Part shown: positions 8,781 through 20,100 of the stretch, one piece after another
Numbering within the stretch: the first letter of the stretch is position 1
Layout: the number at the start of each line of letters is the position of its first letter
Assembly (NCBI RefSeq): GCF_900108335.1
Contig: NZ_FNVT01000002.1
Location: 124,001 to 188,000, forward strand
Direction of reading: 5' to 3'
Origin: Nonomuraea solani
GTDB lineage: Bacteria > Actinomycetota > Actinomycetes > Streptosporangiales > Streptosporangiaceae
DNA length: 64,000 bases
Notes under the pieces: generated by a model
The model's input: the letters and a program-made list of their open reading frames with translations, nothing else
Told to the model about the DNA's origin: nothing
The model's database searches: none
Program-made: the position numbers and the translations under genes

Positions 8781-9619
8781 CGGCCTAGTTTCGCCTCGTC
8801 CGCGCCCGCGTCGGGGGTGAACAGCGGCCGGCCGAACTTCGCTCGCCCGTACGCGCCGATGAGCCCCTGCGCGGACGGGGCGACGATCCAGTCGGCGAAG
8901 GCCTTCCCTCCGTCGGCTCGTACCCGATCGCCCGCCTTCTTGGTCATCTCGATGACGTGGTAGACGTTGAGCAGGCCGGCATCGCCCTCGCCGAGCACCT
9001 CCAGCGCCAGGGTGCCGCGCTGGATGAGATAGGTGGCCCGGTCCGAGAGGGTGTAGGCGGCCTTCTCACTGGCGACCCGCAGGGTCTCGCCCATGCCCTG
9101 CCCGGTGGACTGATACCAGGATCCGCCCGGGGTCACCGCCGCCTTGGCCCAAAGGTCCTTCTCTTTGGTGTGCGTACCCGACTCATCCCCCCGGGAGACG
9201 AACATCGCCTGGGCGGCCGCGATCTTCTTCATCGCCTCCGCGCTGCTCGCCCCTCGGATCTTGGCCTTGTCGGCCCGCGGGCCGACCAGCACGAAGTCGT
9301 TGTGCATCACCAGCCGTCGCGCGCCGGCGCTCCCCTCGGCCACGAACTTCTCCTCCGCCGCGGGGGAATGCACCAGAAGCACGTCGGCCTCCCCGCGACG
9401 GCCGAGCTCGATGGCCTGCCCGCTGCCGACCGCGAGGGGCTTGACCTGCCAACCGCTGTCGCGGGTGAACGCCGGCAGCAGCTCATCGAGCAGCCCGCTG
9501 TCCCGGGTGCTGGTCGTGGTGGCCAAGATCAGGGACTTCTCCGGCACCGGGGTGGCCCCGCATCCGGCCAGTACGACCGTCGCGACCCACGCACAAACGA
9601 CCAAGAGCCTGCTACACAT
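8777..9619 (-). CDS. tupA: tungstate-binding lipoprotein TupA
   Basis: A solute-binding protein of about 280 residues. The ATG at 9619 places a hydrophobic signal with the lipobox VLAGC at the N-terminus, so the mature protein should be a lipid-anchored cell-surface receptor. The sequence right after the lipobox has LATTTSTRDSGLLDEL, the TTTS oxyanion-binding motif characteristic of TupA/WtpA-type proteins, and further on SRGDESGTH, which also lines the anion site. It is first in the tup operon and divergent from the regulator at 9675. Confidence 0.9.
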   Translation of the reverse strand: MCSRLLVVCAWVATVVLAGCGATPVPEKSLILATTTSTRDSGLLDELLPAFTRDSGWQVKPLAVGSGQAIELGRRGEADVLLVHSPAAEEKFVAEGSAGARRLVMHNDFVLVGPRADKAKIRGASSAEAMKKIAAAQAMFVSRGDESGTHTKEKDLWAKAAVTPGGSWYQSTGQGMGETLRVASEKAAYTLSDRATYLIQRGTLALEVLGEGDAGLLNVYHVIEMTKKAGDRVRADGGKAFADWIVAPSAQGLIGAYGRAKFGRPLFTPDAGADEAKLGR

Positions 9620-9657
9620 CACGGTGGCCCAATCTGTGCTACTGCAGAGCAATGCAA

Positions 9658-9670
9658 GTGTAAATTACAC
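9658..9670. promoter_or_regulatory. palindromic operator candidate between tupA and its regulator
   Basis: GTGTAA-A-TTACAC is a perfect 6-base inverted repeat with one central base, located in the 55-base gap between the two divergent starts and 4 bases before the regulator's GTG. Position and symmetry suggest the binding site of the divergent HTH regulator. No biochemical evidence is implied. Confidence 0.55.
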
Positions 9671-9674
9671 AGCT

Positions 9675-10598
9675 GTGACCCGATATCGGGAGATCTGCAC
9701 AGACCTCGCCCGCCGGATAGTCGCGGGAACCCTCCACCCCGGAGACGAACTGCCAGGGGTACGCGATCTCGCCCGGCAGTGGCACACCACGGCCTCCACC
9801 GTCAGCCGGGCGCAGCGCCGCCTCGCCGACGCCGGCGTGCTGGAGCTGGCCGACCGCCGGCGTGCCCGCATAGCCCCCGGCGCCGCGCTCGCCGCCCGGC
9901 GATTCCTGCAGGCAGACTCGGTCTTCACCCTCGCCGGCAGCGACGATCCCGCCCTCGACCTGCTCACCGGCGCGCTGGACGGCAAGCTCAGAATCGTCAC
10001 GCGCGAGGGCAGCGTCGCCGGCCTCGGCGCGGTACGCCAGGGCCACGCCAACGGCGCCGCGATCCATCTGCTGCACCACACCGGGGTCTACAACGCGCCT
10101 TTCGCGCTCGGCATGCTGCGGGACCTGGAACCGCACCTGATCCACCTCTGGCGACGCGAGCAGGGGCTGATCGTGCCGCCGGGCAACCCCCACCGCATCA
10201 CCGGCATCGCCGGCCTCGCGGGACGGCGGGTCTCCACCCGGCGCCCGGGCACCGGGACGCGAATCCTGCTGGACCGGTTGCTCCTGGCCGCCGGTCACGA
10301 CCCGGACGCCCTCCGGGGACCGCAGGTGGGCTCCCATCTCGAGGTCGCCCTGACCGTCGCCACCGGCACCGTCGACGCGGGCCTCGGAGTCCGCTCGGCC
10401 GCGACCGACCTGGACCTGGAGTTCATCCCTCTGACCTGGGAGGACTTCGACATCGGGCTGGTCGGGCAGGCCCTCGGCTCGGCGGTCCACCTCATCGCGG
10501 CCCTGCGCACGCCGATCCTGCGTAAAAGGATCTCCGCACTGGGCGGCTACGACACCTCAAGATCCGGCGACGTCACGAAACTCTCCGCCGCTCCGTGA
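9675..10598 (+). CDS. GntR-type regulator with oxyanion-binding (PBP-like) domain
   Basis: About 307 residues. The N-terminal 70 residues are a GntR winged helix (ELPGVRDLARQWHTTASTVS). The rest is a periplasmic-binding-protein-like fold related to the molybdate-binding domain found in one-component regulators (PF12727-like), with GHANGAAIHLLH and RRPGTGTRILLDRLL motifs. The start is taken as GTG 9675, where the HTH homology begins; no Shine-Dalgarno sequence is visible, so the message may be leaderless. Being divergent from tupABC, it probably senses intracellular tungstate or molybdate and represses the importer. Confidence 0.8.
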   Translation: MTRYREICTDLARRIVAGTLHPGDELPGVRDLARQWHTTASTVSRAQRRLADAGVLELADRRRARIAPGAALAARRFLQADSVFTLAGSDDPALDLLTGALDGKLRIVTREGSVAGLGAVRQGHANGAAIHLLHHTGVYNAPFALGMLRDLEPHLIHLWRREQGLIVPPGNPHRITGIAGLAGRRVSTRRPGTGTRILLDRLLLAAGHDPDALRGPQVGSHLEVALTVATGTVDAGLGVRSAATDLDLEFIPLTWEDFDIGLVGQALGSAVHLIAALRTPILRKRISALGGYDTSRSGDVTKLSAAP

Positions 10599-10752
10599 CG
10601 CCGGCCCCGGGTCCGGCTGGATCGCGCCGCTCCCGCGATCGCAGCCCTCTTCGTGCTGCGCCGGCATGGCCCTCCGTCGTCCGGTCGCCGCCCCCGACCA
10701 TCACGGGGCGACCGGACGAATCTCTTCCACACTGGCGCGACGTCAGAGGACG

Positions 10753-10930
10753 TTACGACGCCGCCCTTCCGTTCTTCTTCCGTTCCTCTTCCGGGACGAG
10801 CCTCTCCGCGAGGCCGGCGATGAGGGCGAACGGGACCCGGTTGTCCAGACCGGCCTTGGTGAGAATGCGGGAGATGTACCCCTTCACGGTGCCCACGCTC
10901 ATGCGCGGCTCATCGCGTTCGGCTTCCCCT
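10753..10930 (-). pseudogene. C-terminal fragment of a LuxR-type response regulator
   Basis: The minus strand reads MSVGTVKGYISRILTKAGLD, then NRVPFALIAGLAERLVP and a stop. This is the second half of a LuxR/GerE helix-turn-helix, including the recognition helix. The preceding helix is degenerate and the receiver domain is absent, so it is a 5'-truncated relic about 50 codons long. About 130 bases to its right a plus-strand remnant begins, giving another outward-facing pair of 3' tails. Confidence 0.65.
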
Positions 10931-11060
10931 GGCCGACCGCCGGCGCCACCTCGCGTTCCCGCCCGGTCACCGCCACCCCGAACAGCGCCCCGAGCCGTGT
11001 TCGGTGTGGCGCTGCCGATCCTGCCGGCCGACCCGGCGTTTCCGTCCCTGCGCGACCCGG

Positions 11061-11162
11061 CTGTACCTGAAGGGCACGGGCCTCGTGGTGACCGCGGTGG
11101 TGTTCGTGCTGGGCGGCCTCAGCCTCGGCAGGGGGCTGCCGAGGCTGAGGTTCCGAGGCTGA
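11061..11162 (+). pseudogene. possible C-terminal tail of a membrane protein
   Basis: Thirty-three codons starting near LYLKGTGL include a 17-residue hydrophobic stretch (VVTAVVFVLGGLSL) and end at TGA 11160-11162. Upstream in this frame the sequence loses protein-like character. It may be the last transmembrane helix of a lost gene. The terminator hairpin at 11117-11150 lies within it, which weakens the coding claim. Confidence 0.3.
11117..11150. terminator. hairpin after the RHS toxin gene
   Basis: Perfect 15-base arms (11117-11131 and 11136-11150, CCTCAGCCTCGGCAG and its inverse) enclose a GGGG loop. The element begins 25 bases downstream of the RHS gene stop on the minus strand. Part of the right arm (CCGAGGCTGAGG) is repeated directly afterwards. 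It is a strong candidate terminator. Confidence 0.75.
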
Positions 11163-11174
11163 GGTTCCGGCGCG

Positions 11175-14100
11175 TTACTGGTTGCCCTGCCGCGACAGGA
11201 AGTCCCGGGCGGCTTGCAGGTATTCAGGGAGTCTTTCGTTCTTGATGTCGACCGCCCGGTTGTTGGTGAGGATGGGCTTGTAGTAGTCCTCGGCCAACTG
11301 TTCCAGCCCTCTTCTCTCATCCCGGACGTCCGTCCGGTAGAGGACCACGCCTCTGAGACCGGGATATTTCAGCCGATGGTCGCCGAGCCGGTCGCGCAGG
11401 TCGACGGCCATGCCGGTCCTCATCACCTGGCCGTTCTCGCTCACCAGGGCGTAGACGCCACCCTTGGCGTTGGGATCGCCGATGGCCCGGAAATCCGTTG
11501 GGATCCTGTCGGGAAGACCGAGACAGTTGACGTTGTGGACCAGGACCGGGGTGGCGGCCGCCAGCACGTAGTAGCTGTTCAGGCCGTCGACGGTCAGGCT
11601 GTGCACCCGCTGCGGCGCGCTCCACGCACTGACCGCCTCGACCTGTACGTACGTGCCAGCCGAGGTCCGCAGCCACATGCCGGGCTTGAGGTCTCCGGCG
11701 TCGACCCAGCCGCCCAGGCTGGCCACCCAGAAGGGGTGCCCGTCGGTCGCGGTGATGCCGGCGGTCTTGCCGCCCTGCTCGCCGTCGACGTCGACGGTGA
11801 CCTTCACCAGGTTCTTGGCGCCGTCGCCGGTGATGACGTCGGTGACGAGCCTGGGTTCGGTGCGGCCGGACGCGGGGTCGGTGGCGAGGACCTCGTCGCC
11901 GATCTCGATCTCCTCGATGGGCTTGGAGCCGCCGTCGGCCATCAGGACGCCGGTTTCGGGGGTGAAGCTGTTGAACGGGCACCCGCCGGGAGCGTCGGTC
12001 CTGCGGAATCGCTGGGCGATCTCGCTGGACTTGTCGGCCACGTAGTCGGCGGCGCGGCGGCCCACCGGGGTGTTGGCGACCCAGCCGGCGGCGCGTTCGA
12101 CGACTCTCAGCTTGCCGAGAGTGGCCTCGGCTCCCGCCTCCGCCACCGCCCAGCCGGCTTCCGTGGCGCCTTCCTGCCAGGTCTTGCGCCCTGATTGGAC
12201 GTCGCTGACCGTGTTGGCGACCGCCCTGGCTCCCTGGTAGGCGCTGTAGGCGGTCATGCCCCACATGACGCCCTTGCCGACGAGGATGGCGGCGGGGACG
12301 AGGAAGACGAGGTTGCCGTCGGGGTCGGTGTTCTGGACCGGGTTGTTGTAGCCGTACCCGTAGAGGTTGAGGTTGCCGGGGTTGTAGACGCCGTCGTTGC
12401 CCTCGCCGCTGAGGTAGTCGCCGATCACCGGGTCGGCGGACTTCCACAGACCCAGGCGAGCGTCGTAGTAGCGGGCGCCATGGTAGGTGTAGCCGGTCTC
12501 CGGGTCGAGCTCCTGGCCGGTGAACTGGTACGGGTTCGGCTGGCCCGGGCTCTCCTCCACCCACGTCTCACCGCTGGGGAAGTAGTTGAGATGCTCGGCC
12601 AGCCGGCCGGTGCCGTCAGTGCCGAAGGTGGTGGAGCCGACCTGGTCGCCGTGGTAGAAGAACTGGTCCTTCTCGAAGGCGTTGCCCGGCTTGGCGGTCT
12701 TCGAGGCGATGCGCGTGGTGCCGACGAAGACGTGCTTGTACTCGGTCTGGTTGCGGGCCGTGTAGGTCTGGTTCGGATAGAGGGTGGTCTGCGGACCGTC
12801 CTTGACGACCCGCTGGCCCTGGTCGTCGTAGGTGAAGCGGACCGTGGGCGGCTTGTGGCGGTCGTCGCAGGCCGACGGGTTCTGCGGCTGGGTGTCGTTC
12901 TTGGTGGTGTCGTGCACGCAGGCCAGGCGGTTGTCCTCGTCCCAGATGAGCTGCCTGCGCGGCTTGCCGTGCTCGTCGGACTCCTGGTTGATGACGTTGC
13001 CGTTGTCGTCGTAGCGCAGGTCCAGCGGGCCGACCTCGGTGGGCGCGTGCGGGCGGGAGCCGTCGAACTCGTAGACGTGGGTGTAGGTGGTGCCCTGCTG
13101 CACCTGCTCGACGCCTTCGCTGTTGACGATGGCGTGGCGCTGGTGCTTGCCGACGATGTTGTGGACGGTGTCGTACGTCAGCCGGAACGCGTACGTGTCG
13201 GTCTTGTGGATGTCCGGCGTGTACTGGCCGCTCGCCTGGGTCAGCCGATACAGGTTGTCGTAGATGTAGGTCTGCGTGGACGGCCCGCCGAACTTGGGCG
13301 TCGTGGACCCTTCGGGGATGTTGGTGTCGTTCTGCAGCCGGGTGATGTTGCCGACGTCGTCGTAGCCGTAGCGGTAGCGCTGGAACTCGTACCCCGAGGG
13401 CAGGGTGGAGCTGAGCAGCGCCAGGCTGCGGTCGGCGGCGTCGTAGGTGAACGTGGTCGTGGTGCCGTTGCCCAGCGTGATCTTGGTGCGCTGCTCGAAC
13501 TTGTCGTACTGCAGGTCGCGCAGATACGGATACGTGTATCCGCCCTTGACGCCGGTGGCCGAGATCACCTGGCCGCCGGAGTCGTAGCCGTAGGTCAGGA
13601 TCTCCCCGTCGGGATAGGTGAGCTGGAGCACCCGACCGAAGCTGTCGTAGCGGTATTCCGTGCTGAACGCCTTGTCGTGATAGCCGGGACCGGGCAGCGA
13701 CTTGGTCTCCGACACGACCTCGCCGAGCGGCCCGTACTGGCGGGTGGTCACACCGCCCGCGTCCTCGATCTTGGTCAGCCGGCCGGCGGCGTTGTAGGGC
13801 GCACCGGGCGCGCCGTAGGTGTAGCGGACGTCGTTGTCCTTGAAGATCGGGTAGTCGACCTTGACCTGCCGGCGGAAGTCGTACTCGTAGGTGATCTTCT
13901 TGTCCTTGTCCGCCAGGTTGGCGGTGACCTTGCTGGTCGTGTTGCCGGCCAGGTCGTAGCCGGTGCTGGTCCGGCCGGAGTCGGGGCTGGTCACGGTCGT
14001 ACGGCGGCCGAAGTCGTCGTACGCGCTGGTGGTGGCGTTGTTCTGGTCGTCGGTGACCTTGGTGAGCTGGCTGAGCGGGTCGTAGATGTAGCTCGTCCAG

Positions 14101-17100
14101 AGCGGCGGGCCGCCGTTGACCGGGTTCGGCTCGCGGACGGAGGTGATCTGGTTCCGCACGTCCTTGAAGGTCGCCTTGGTGTTGCCCTCGGCGTCGGTCA
14201 CCGCGGTCGAGAACTGGCGCGTGCCGGAGCGGTCGTTGCCGAAGCCGTAGGCCGTGGTGCTGCCCGTCCCGTCCGGCAGGACGGTCCGCACCTGCCGGTC
14301 CAGCACGTCGTAGTCGTTGACGGTCGGGTAGACCCGGTCGAAGGCCGCGTTGAACCTGGTGTTGGCCGCGCCCTTCGGCTCGCTGACCGGATAGAACCGC
14401 TCGACCGTGCGGCCGAACTCGTCGAAGACCGTCCGGCCTGAGACGGTCATCGCGTCGGCGCCGCCGATCCTGGCGTCCTTCTTGGTCTGCACGACCCGGG
14501 CCAGGCCGTCGGTGAAGGTGACGGTGTCGATGGTGTCGGCCTTGACCGTCCCGTCCGAGGCCCGGTCCAGGTGGCGGGTGGTGGCGTACGGGACCGTCGC
14601 CTCGGGGTGGTATTCGAAGGCGATGGTCGGCTTGCCGGCCCCGACGTCGTGCGGGCCGGTCACGGTGGCGACCCGGCCGGCGTCGTCGTAGGTGTAGGAC
14701 AGCCGCTGGTTGTTGATGTCGACCGAGGTCTCGGTCTCGCCGAACTTGAGGTTGTACGTGGCCGTGGACTCGTAGCCGTAGCTGTCCCGGGTGGAGGTGA
14801 CGTAGGTGCCGGTCACCTCGTCGTAGGCGTAGGTCAGCTTGAAGCGCTGCCCCTTGTGGTTGGCCGGCTCGGTCAGCGTCGCCAGCGTGCCGTTGGGGTG
14901 GTAGGTCGCGTCGGTCACCGCGACCGACCCGTCCTCCAGCTTGGCCCGGTGCCTGGTCAGGTCGCCGGTGGCGCAGTCGATGTCGGCCTCGCCGCGCCGC
15001 ATCACCTTCCCGCCGCCACGCACTTCCGACCTGTTGGGCAGGCCGACGATGTAGGTGTCGGCGCAGTCGGTGTAACCCGTGGTGGTGACGACGTCGTCGC
15101 CTCCGCCGCTCTCTCCGTAGTCGGTGGTCTTGGTGACGTTGCCGTAGGTGTCGTAGACCATCTCGGTACGGGTCTGCTTGCCGGGCGCCGCCTGACCCTC
15201 GTACCAGCGCTGCTCCTTGCGGACCGGCATGGGGAAGATCGAGGCGGTGGTGCTCTTGACGTTGCCGGCCTCGCCGGTGGCGACGTCGCGCAGCTCGTAG
15301 GTGCTGACCGTCTCGTTGAACGGCCGGCCCTCGCCGTCGGCGGTGAGCGTGCGGGTGACCAGGCCACGCGTGTAGTGGCCGCGGGTGTCGTACTCGGAGG
15401 TGAGGGTCCGGTGGACGGCGCCGTTCACGTCGCGAGCCTGCGTCGTCACCTTGCCGTAGCCGAGGAACTCGCGCTCCAGCCGGTCGAACACGCCGCCCGC
15501 GTAGGTGAAGGTGGCGTGCTGGACGTCCGGCCCGTCGCCGGCCAGGCCGTCGTCGGTCTTGACCGAGCTCAGCACGAACCGCGAGTCCGGCTGGTCGTAG
15601 GTGTTGCCGTCGCGGGTGTAGTCCAGCTCGATGGCCGACCCCAGCGGCTCCTTGACCGACTTGAGGAGGTTGGTCCTGCCGGTCTGGTTCGCCGCCACGG
15701 TGAGCTGGTTGTCGCCGGTGGAGGCCAGGTGGTCGGCGAAGCCGTCGCCGTTGATGTCACGGATCATCTGCGCGGCGCGCGAAGCCCCGGTGGAGGTGTC
15801 GGCGCCGGGGTTGATGATGACGAACCCGCCGATCCCGAACGCGATCGGGATCGAGACGGTGAAGTACGCCCCCGCGCCCAGTCGCGCGTTGACGTCGCCG
15901 CTCAGCCCGGACAGGCTGCCGGCGAACTCGGCCGGAGCGGCGAACCCGCCGCCGGTGTTGATCGCCACCCTGATCGGGTTGCCGGCGAAGACCCGGTCGA
16001 TCAGACCGTCTCCGTTGACGTCGGCGAGGGTGGCCGAGGTGGAGCCGTCGCCCTGGTTGAACGACGCGCCGCCGGCGAAGCCGTAGAAGTCGGTGTTGAA
16101 GCCGATGTTCACGCCGGAGTTGTCGCTGCCGCCGTCGTTCAGCGGCCCGCCCGGCCACGGCTCCGGCGCGGCGAACCGGTAACCGAGGTTGAGCGCGGCG
16201 CGCCCGTCCTCGAACACCCGGTCGGGCAGCCCGTCGCCGTTGATGTCCAGCAGGTCGGACTCGGCGTCCGAGGTGCCCGAGCCCAGGTTGCCGCCGATGC
16301 CCAGCGGTGGCATGTCGTTGCCGGAGGAGGAGGTGTTGGCCGTCTTCGTCCCGCTGGGCGCCGCGTCGCCGCGGCCGGTGGTGATCGTCCTGGCCGCGCT
16401 GCCCGCGCTGGCGTTGCCCGACACGTTCTCCGAGGTCCGTACGGACCCGCCCGGCAGGTCGCCGCGCGTCCGGCCGAGCACCCCGGTCGGGTCGGTGTAC
16501 TGGATGCCGCCCGAGCCCACCACGTCGGGGAACCCGTCGGCGTTCATGTCCAGATAGTCCAGCTCACCGGTGGAGGTGCCCCTGGCGACGCTGCCGCCGA
16601 CCGAGCCCACTCCCCCGCCGACGCTGCCGGTCACCGAGATCTGCTGCGACCGCGACATTCTCGGCACCGCGCGGACGCCGGACACGTCGGCGGAGGTGGG
16701 CAGCCCGATCGACTGCCCGCCCAGCCGCGAGCTGGTCACCGTCGCGCCGGAGATCCACAGGTCCTCGCCCGACGCCCAGCGGTTCCGGTCCGGCTGCGGC
16801 ACGAAGAGGATCGCCTTCGGCGGGGTGACCCGCGGGTCCTGCTCGAACGCCGGCCGGTCCCGCTCGGGGTCGACGTCCTGGGGCAGTTGGGCCTGGACGT
16901 CCTCCACCTTCTCCAGGTCGCCCTGCTTGATGGGCTGGGTGGCCCGGTCGCCGTTGCCGTTGTAGCCGGCGTAGGCCCAGCCCCGGTACGGCCGCCCGTA
17001 CACGCCCTCGGGTGCCGGACTGTGCACGGTCGCCGCCGTCTCGACGCCGTCGGCCAGCACCGACGCCCCGGTCAGCAGACCTGCCGCGGCCGTGAACTCG

Positions 17101-20100
17101 AAGAAGAGCCGGTCGCCCGCGGCGGCCTCGACCTGCACCGGCGCCGGCTCGGCGCCGAGCGTGACGGCCTGCTTGGCCAGCAGCGCTCCCTGCTTCTTGA
17201 CCGTGAAGATCACCTGGCCGGTCGCGCCCTCCGCGGCGACCGGTTGCGGCGTGACGCTGAGCGTCCCGGCGGCGGTGTACGGCTGCGGCGGCGCGGAGCC
17301 GCTCGTGACCGTGTAGGTGTCGATGTCGTAAGGAGCGCTGAACACCTGCCCGAACTCATCCGGTACGGGCGAGGTCTCCGTGTACGTGGCCGTGGGCCGC
17401 CACGTCAGCGCGGTCACGTCGATCGGCGAGTCCGTCTTGATCCGCCACGACAGCACCTGACCCTGGGTGACCGGGACCGTCGCCGCCACCGGCACCTCTC
17501 CGGTGAACCCGGCCGCCACCTGCTGCTCGAAGACGGCCTGGCCCGCCCGCGTGACGCGGATGGTGACGTCGTCGGTGGTCACCGCGGTCTTGGTGACCGA
17601 GCCGGCCAAGGTCAGCGTGCCGTCCCTCGGCACCGTCACCGTCGCGGCGCGCCCGGCCAGCGTGAAATCCTCCGAGGCGGTGTATGCGGTCAGCGACAGG
17701 CCGTTGGCGTCGGCCGTCTCCGGCAGGCTGGTGTAGGTGACCGCCGGATCCCAGGTCACCCGGTCGGCGGCGCCGTCCAGGACCGAACCGACCCGGAAGT
17801 ACAGGTGCTCGCCCTTATCGACCTCGATGGCGCCGACCCCCTGCGGGGTGTGCTCGGCGTGGTCGGTGATCCGGGCCGACCACAGCTCGTCGTTCTCGTG
17901 CTGCACGGCCACCCTGACCCCGTCGGGGTCGGCGAAGGCCGGCAGCTCGCCCTCGACCTCGGTCAGCCTGACGGCGCCGGTGACGCTGACCGTGCCGTCG
18001 TACGGGGCCGTCCACCGGCGCAGGGTGTCCACCAGCGGGAACGACTGCATCCGCCGCTCGCGGTCCGCCGAGTAGTCGGGCAGCAGGCCCTGGGCGTCCA
18101 CCTCGCTGGAGCCGATCGGCACCGGCGTGTCCCCCGCCGCCCCGAACACCGGCACACCGTCGGCGCCGACCCGCCCGAACAGCACGCTCTCCCCGTTCAC
18201 CAGGTCGGTGAGGCCGTCGGCGTTGACGTCGCTGAGGTAGCGGTCCTGCGTGCTGATGGTGTCGACGTAGTCGAGCTGCACCGCGGCGGCGCCCGGGTAC
18301 GCCTCGACGCCGACCGTGCGGGAGCTGGAGCTCTGCCCGAAGATGCTCGGCAGGTTGCGCAGCGGGGTGGTCTGCGCGGCGAACCGGGGCTCGCCGCCGG
18401 GGCGTGAGAGGTTCTTGCGGTAGACGTACCCGCCGCCGCCCTCGAAGACCTTGTCCGGCAGGGTGTCGCCGTCCACATCGGCCAGCGCCAGCAGGCCCTT
18501 GTCCGAGCCGCGGCTGAAGCCGGCCTTCACGCCGACCGAGTTGCGCTTGCTCGGCAGCGGCCCCCAGCCGGTGTACAGGTGCCCGCCCGCGCTGGTGGAG
18601 GTGTTGCCGTTGAGCGCGCCCGCCTCGCCCGCGCCCGGGCGCACCCCGTTGACCAGCCCGTTGGACACGTTGTCGTCAGGGGAGGCCCAGTCCACCCGCT
18701 GGAAGGCCGTGTACTTGCCGGCGGCGTCGCGGATGTCGTCGAAGTAGCCCAGTTCGTGGCTGTTGAACAGCTTTCCGGCGGCGTCGTACTGCTGGATCGT
18801 CTTCAGGAGCGTCTTGTGGAAGGCCCCCTCGGCGTAGCCGAAGTCGTAGCGGCGGATCAGGTCCGCGCCCAGCCGCACCTCGATCCGGCGCAGCAGGTCG
18901 GCCACCACGTGCTTGAACCCGCCCTGAGCGCTGATCAGCACGTCGGGCCGGCGCTGCTCGGCCAGTTCGCGGTCGCGGACGAACGTCACGGAATACGGGC
19001 CGTCGGCGTCCCCCTGCCCGGTGTAGGTGATCTTCTTCGGGTAGAGCGCGCGGCCGGTGACCGATCCGCCCGTCACCCCGGCGTCCTCGACGGTCACGTA
19101 CTGGTGGCGCAGCGTGTTGCCGTGGGCGTCGCGCACCTCGCGCAGCGCCCAGGTGAAGATGTTGCCGGCGTCGTCGGCCAGCACGGCTCCCTCGCCGCCG
19201 TACAGCCAGCGGGTGCCGGACTTGTCGGTCACCTCCCAGCCGTAGGTCTTCGGCGAGCTCCCCTTACGCACGATCCGCGAGAACTCGCCCTCCACCCGCT
19301 GGTGGAACACCTTGTCGGCGGTACGCGGCCGCGCCGCCCCCCGGTGCGCCACCGGGGTGAGCTGCTGCCCGGCGAACGTGTACGTCTCGGTCTCGTTCTC
19401 GGCGTCGTAACGAGGCACGCCCCACCGCGTGTCGATCGAGATCGACGGCAGCGACAGCTCCCAGCCGACGCCCAGCCAGCCGTTGACCGCCCCCGACGAA
19501 TAGTTCACGGTCAGCGACGGCTGCACGCCCGCCCGGCCGCCCGGTGTCTCGATCGGGTACGACATCCGGGCCTCGCCGAGCTCGTTGGCCGTCGGCGTGC
19601 CGATCTGGTTCACCTTGGCCGACGGGTCGGCGGCCTGGATGCCGGTGATCCGCGTCGGGTCGAACGAGATCTGCTCCGGCCCCTCCGGCGCGTTCACCGT
19701 GGCGTTGACCATGTCGGTGAAGTGGTCGGTCTTGGAGATGATCAGCTGCTGCTCGGTGTCCACCGCGACCCGCACCAGCGCCCGCCAGCAACTGCCCTGC
19801 TCATCGAAGTAGAAGGTCCGCACGTCCTGCGGCGTCAGCCCCGCCGTGGTCAGCTTCGCCGCGTCGTACGGCATGCTGATCGTGATGTCCTGCTCGAACT
19901 CGAACGGCGTCGGCGTGAACCGGTAGCCGGCGCGCGGCCCCTCGGTCACGTTCTCCATCCCGGCGCCCAGCACCGGCAGTTGCCCCTCGGTCAGCGGCGT
20001 GATCCCGATCTCGGCCGGCTCGTCCAGCGCCGCGGTCCCGATGTCCAGCCGGGCCTCGTCGTACGTCATCGTCGTGGCGCTCTTGCCGTCGGCCGTGGCC

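Noticed and set aside
11530..11981. The Hint domain as a true intein
   Set aside because: It sits between an RHS core and a short C-terminal domain, has no homing endonuclease, and has no split host protein around it; the arrangement is that of polymorphic toxin autoprocessing.
12195..18407. Very long plus-strand open frames opposite the RHS gene
   Set aside because: They are antisense frames kept open by the codon bias of a high-GC gene; they lack ribosome sites and recognisable domains, while the minus strand has a continuous multidomain protein.
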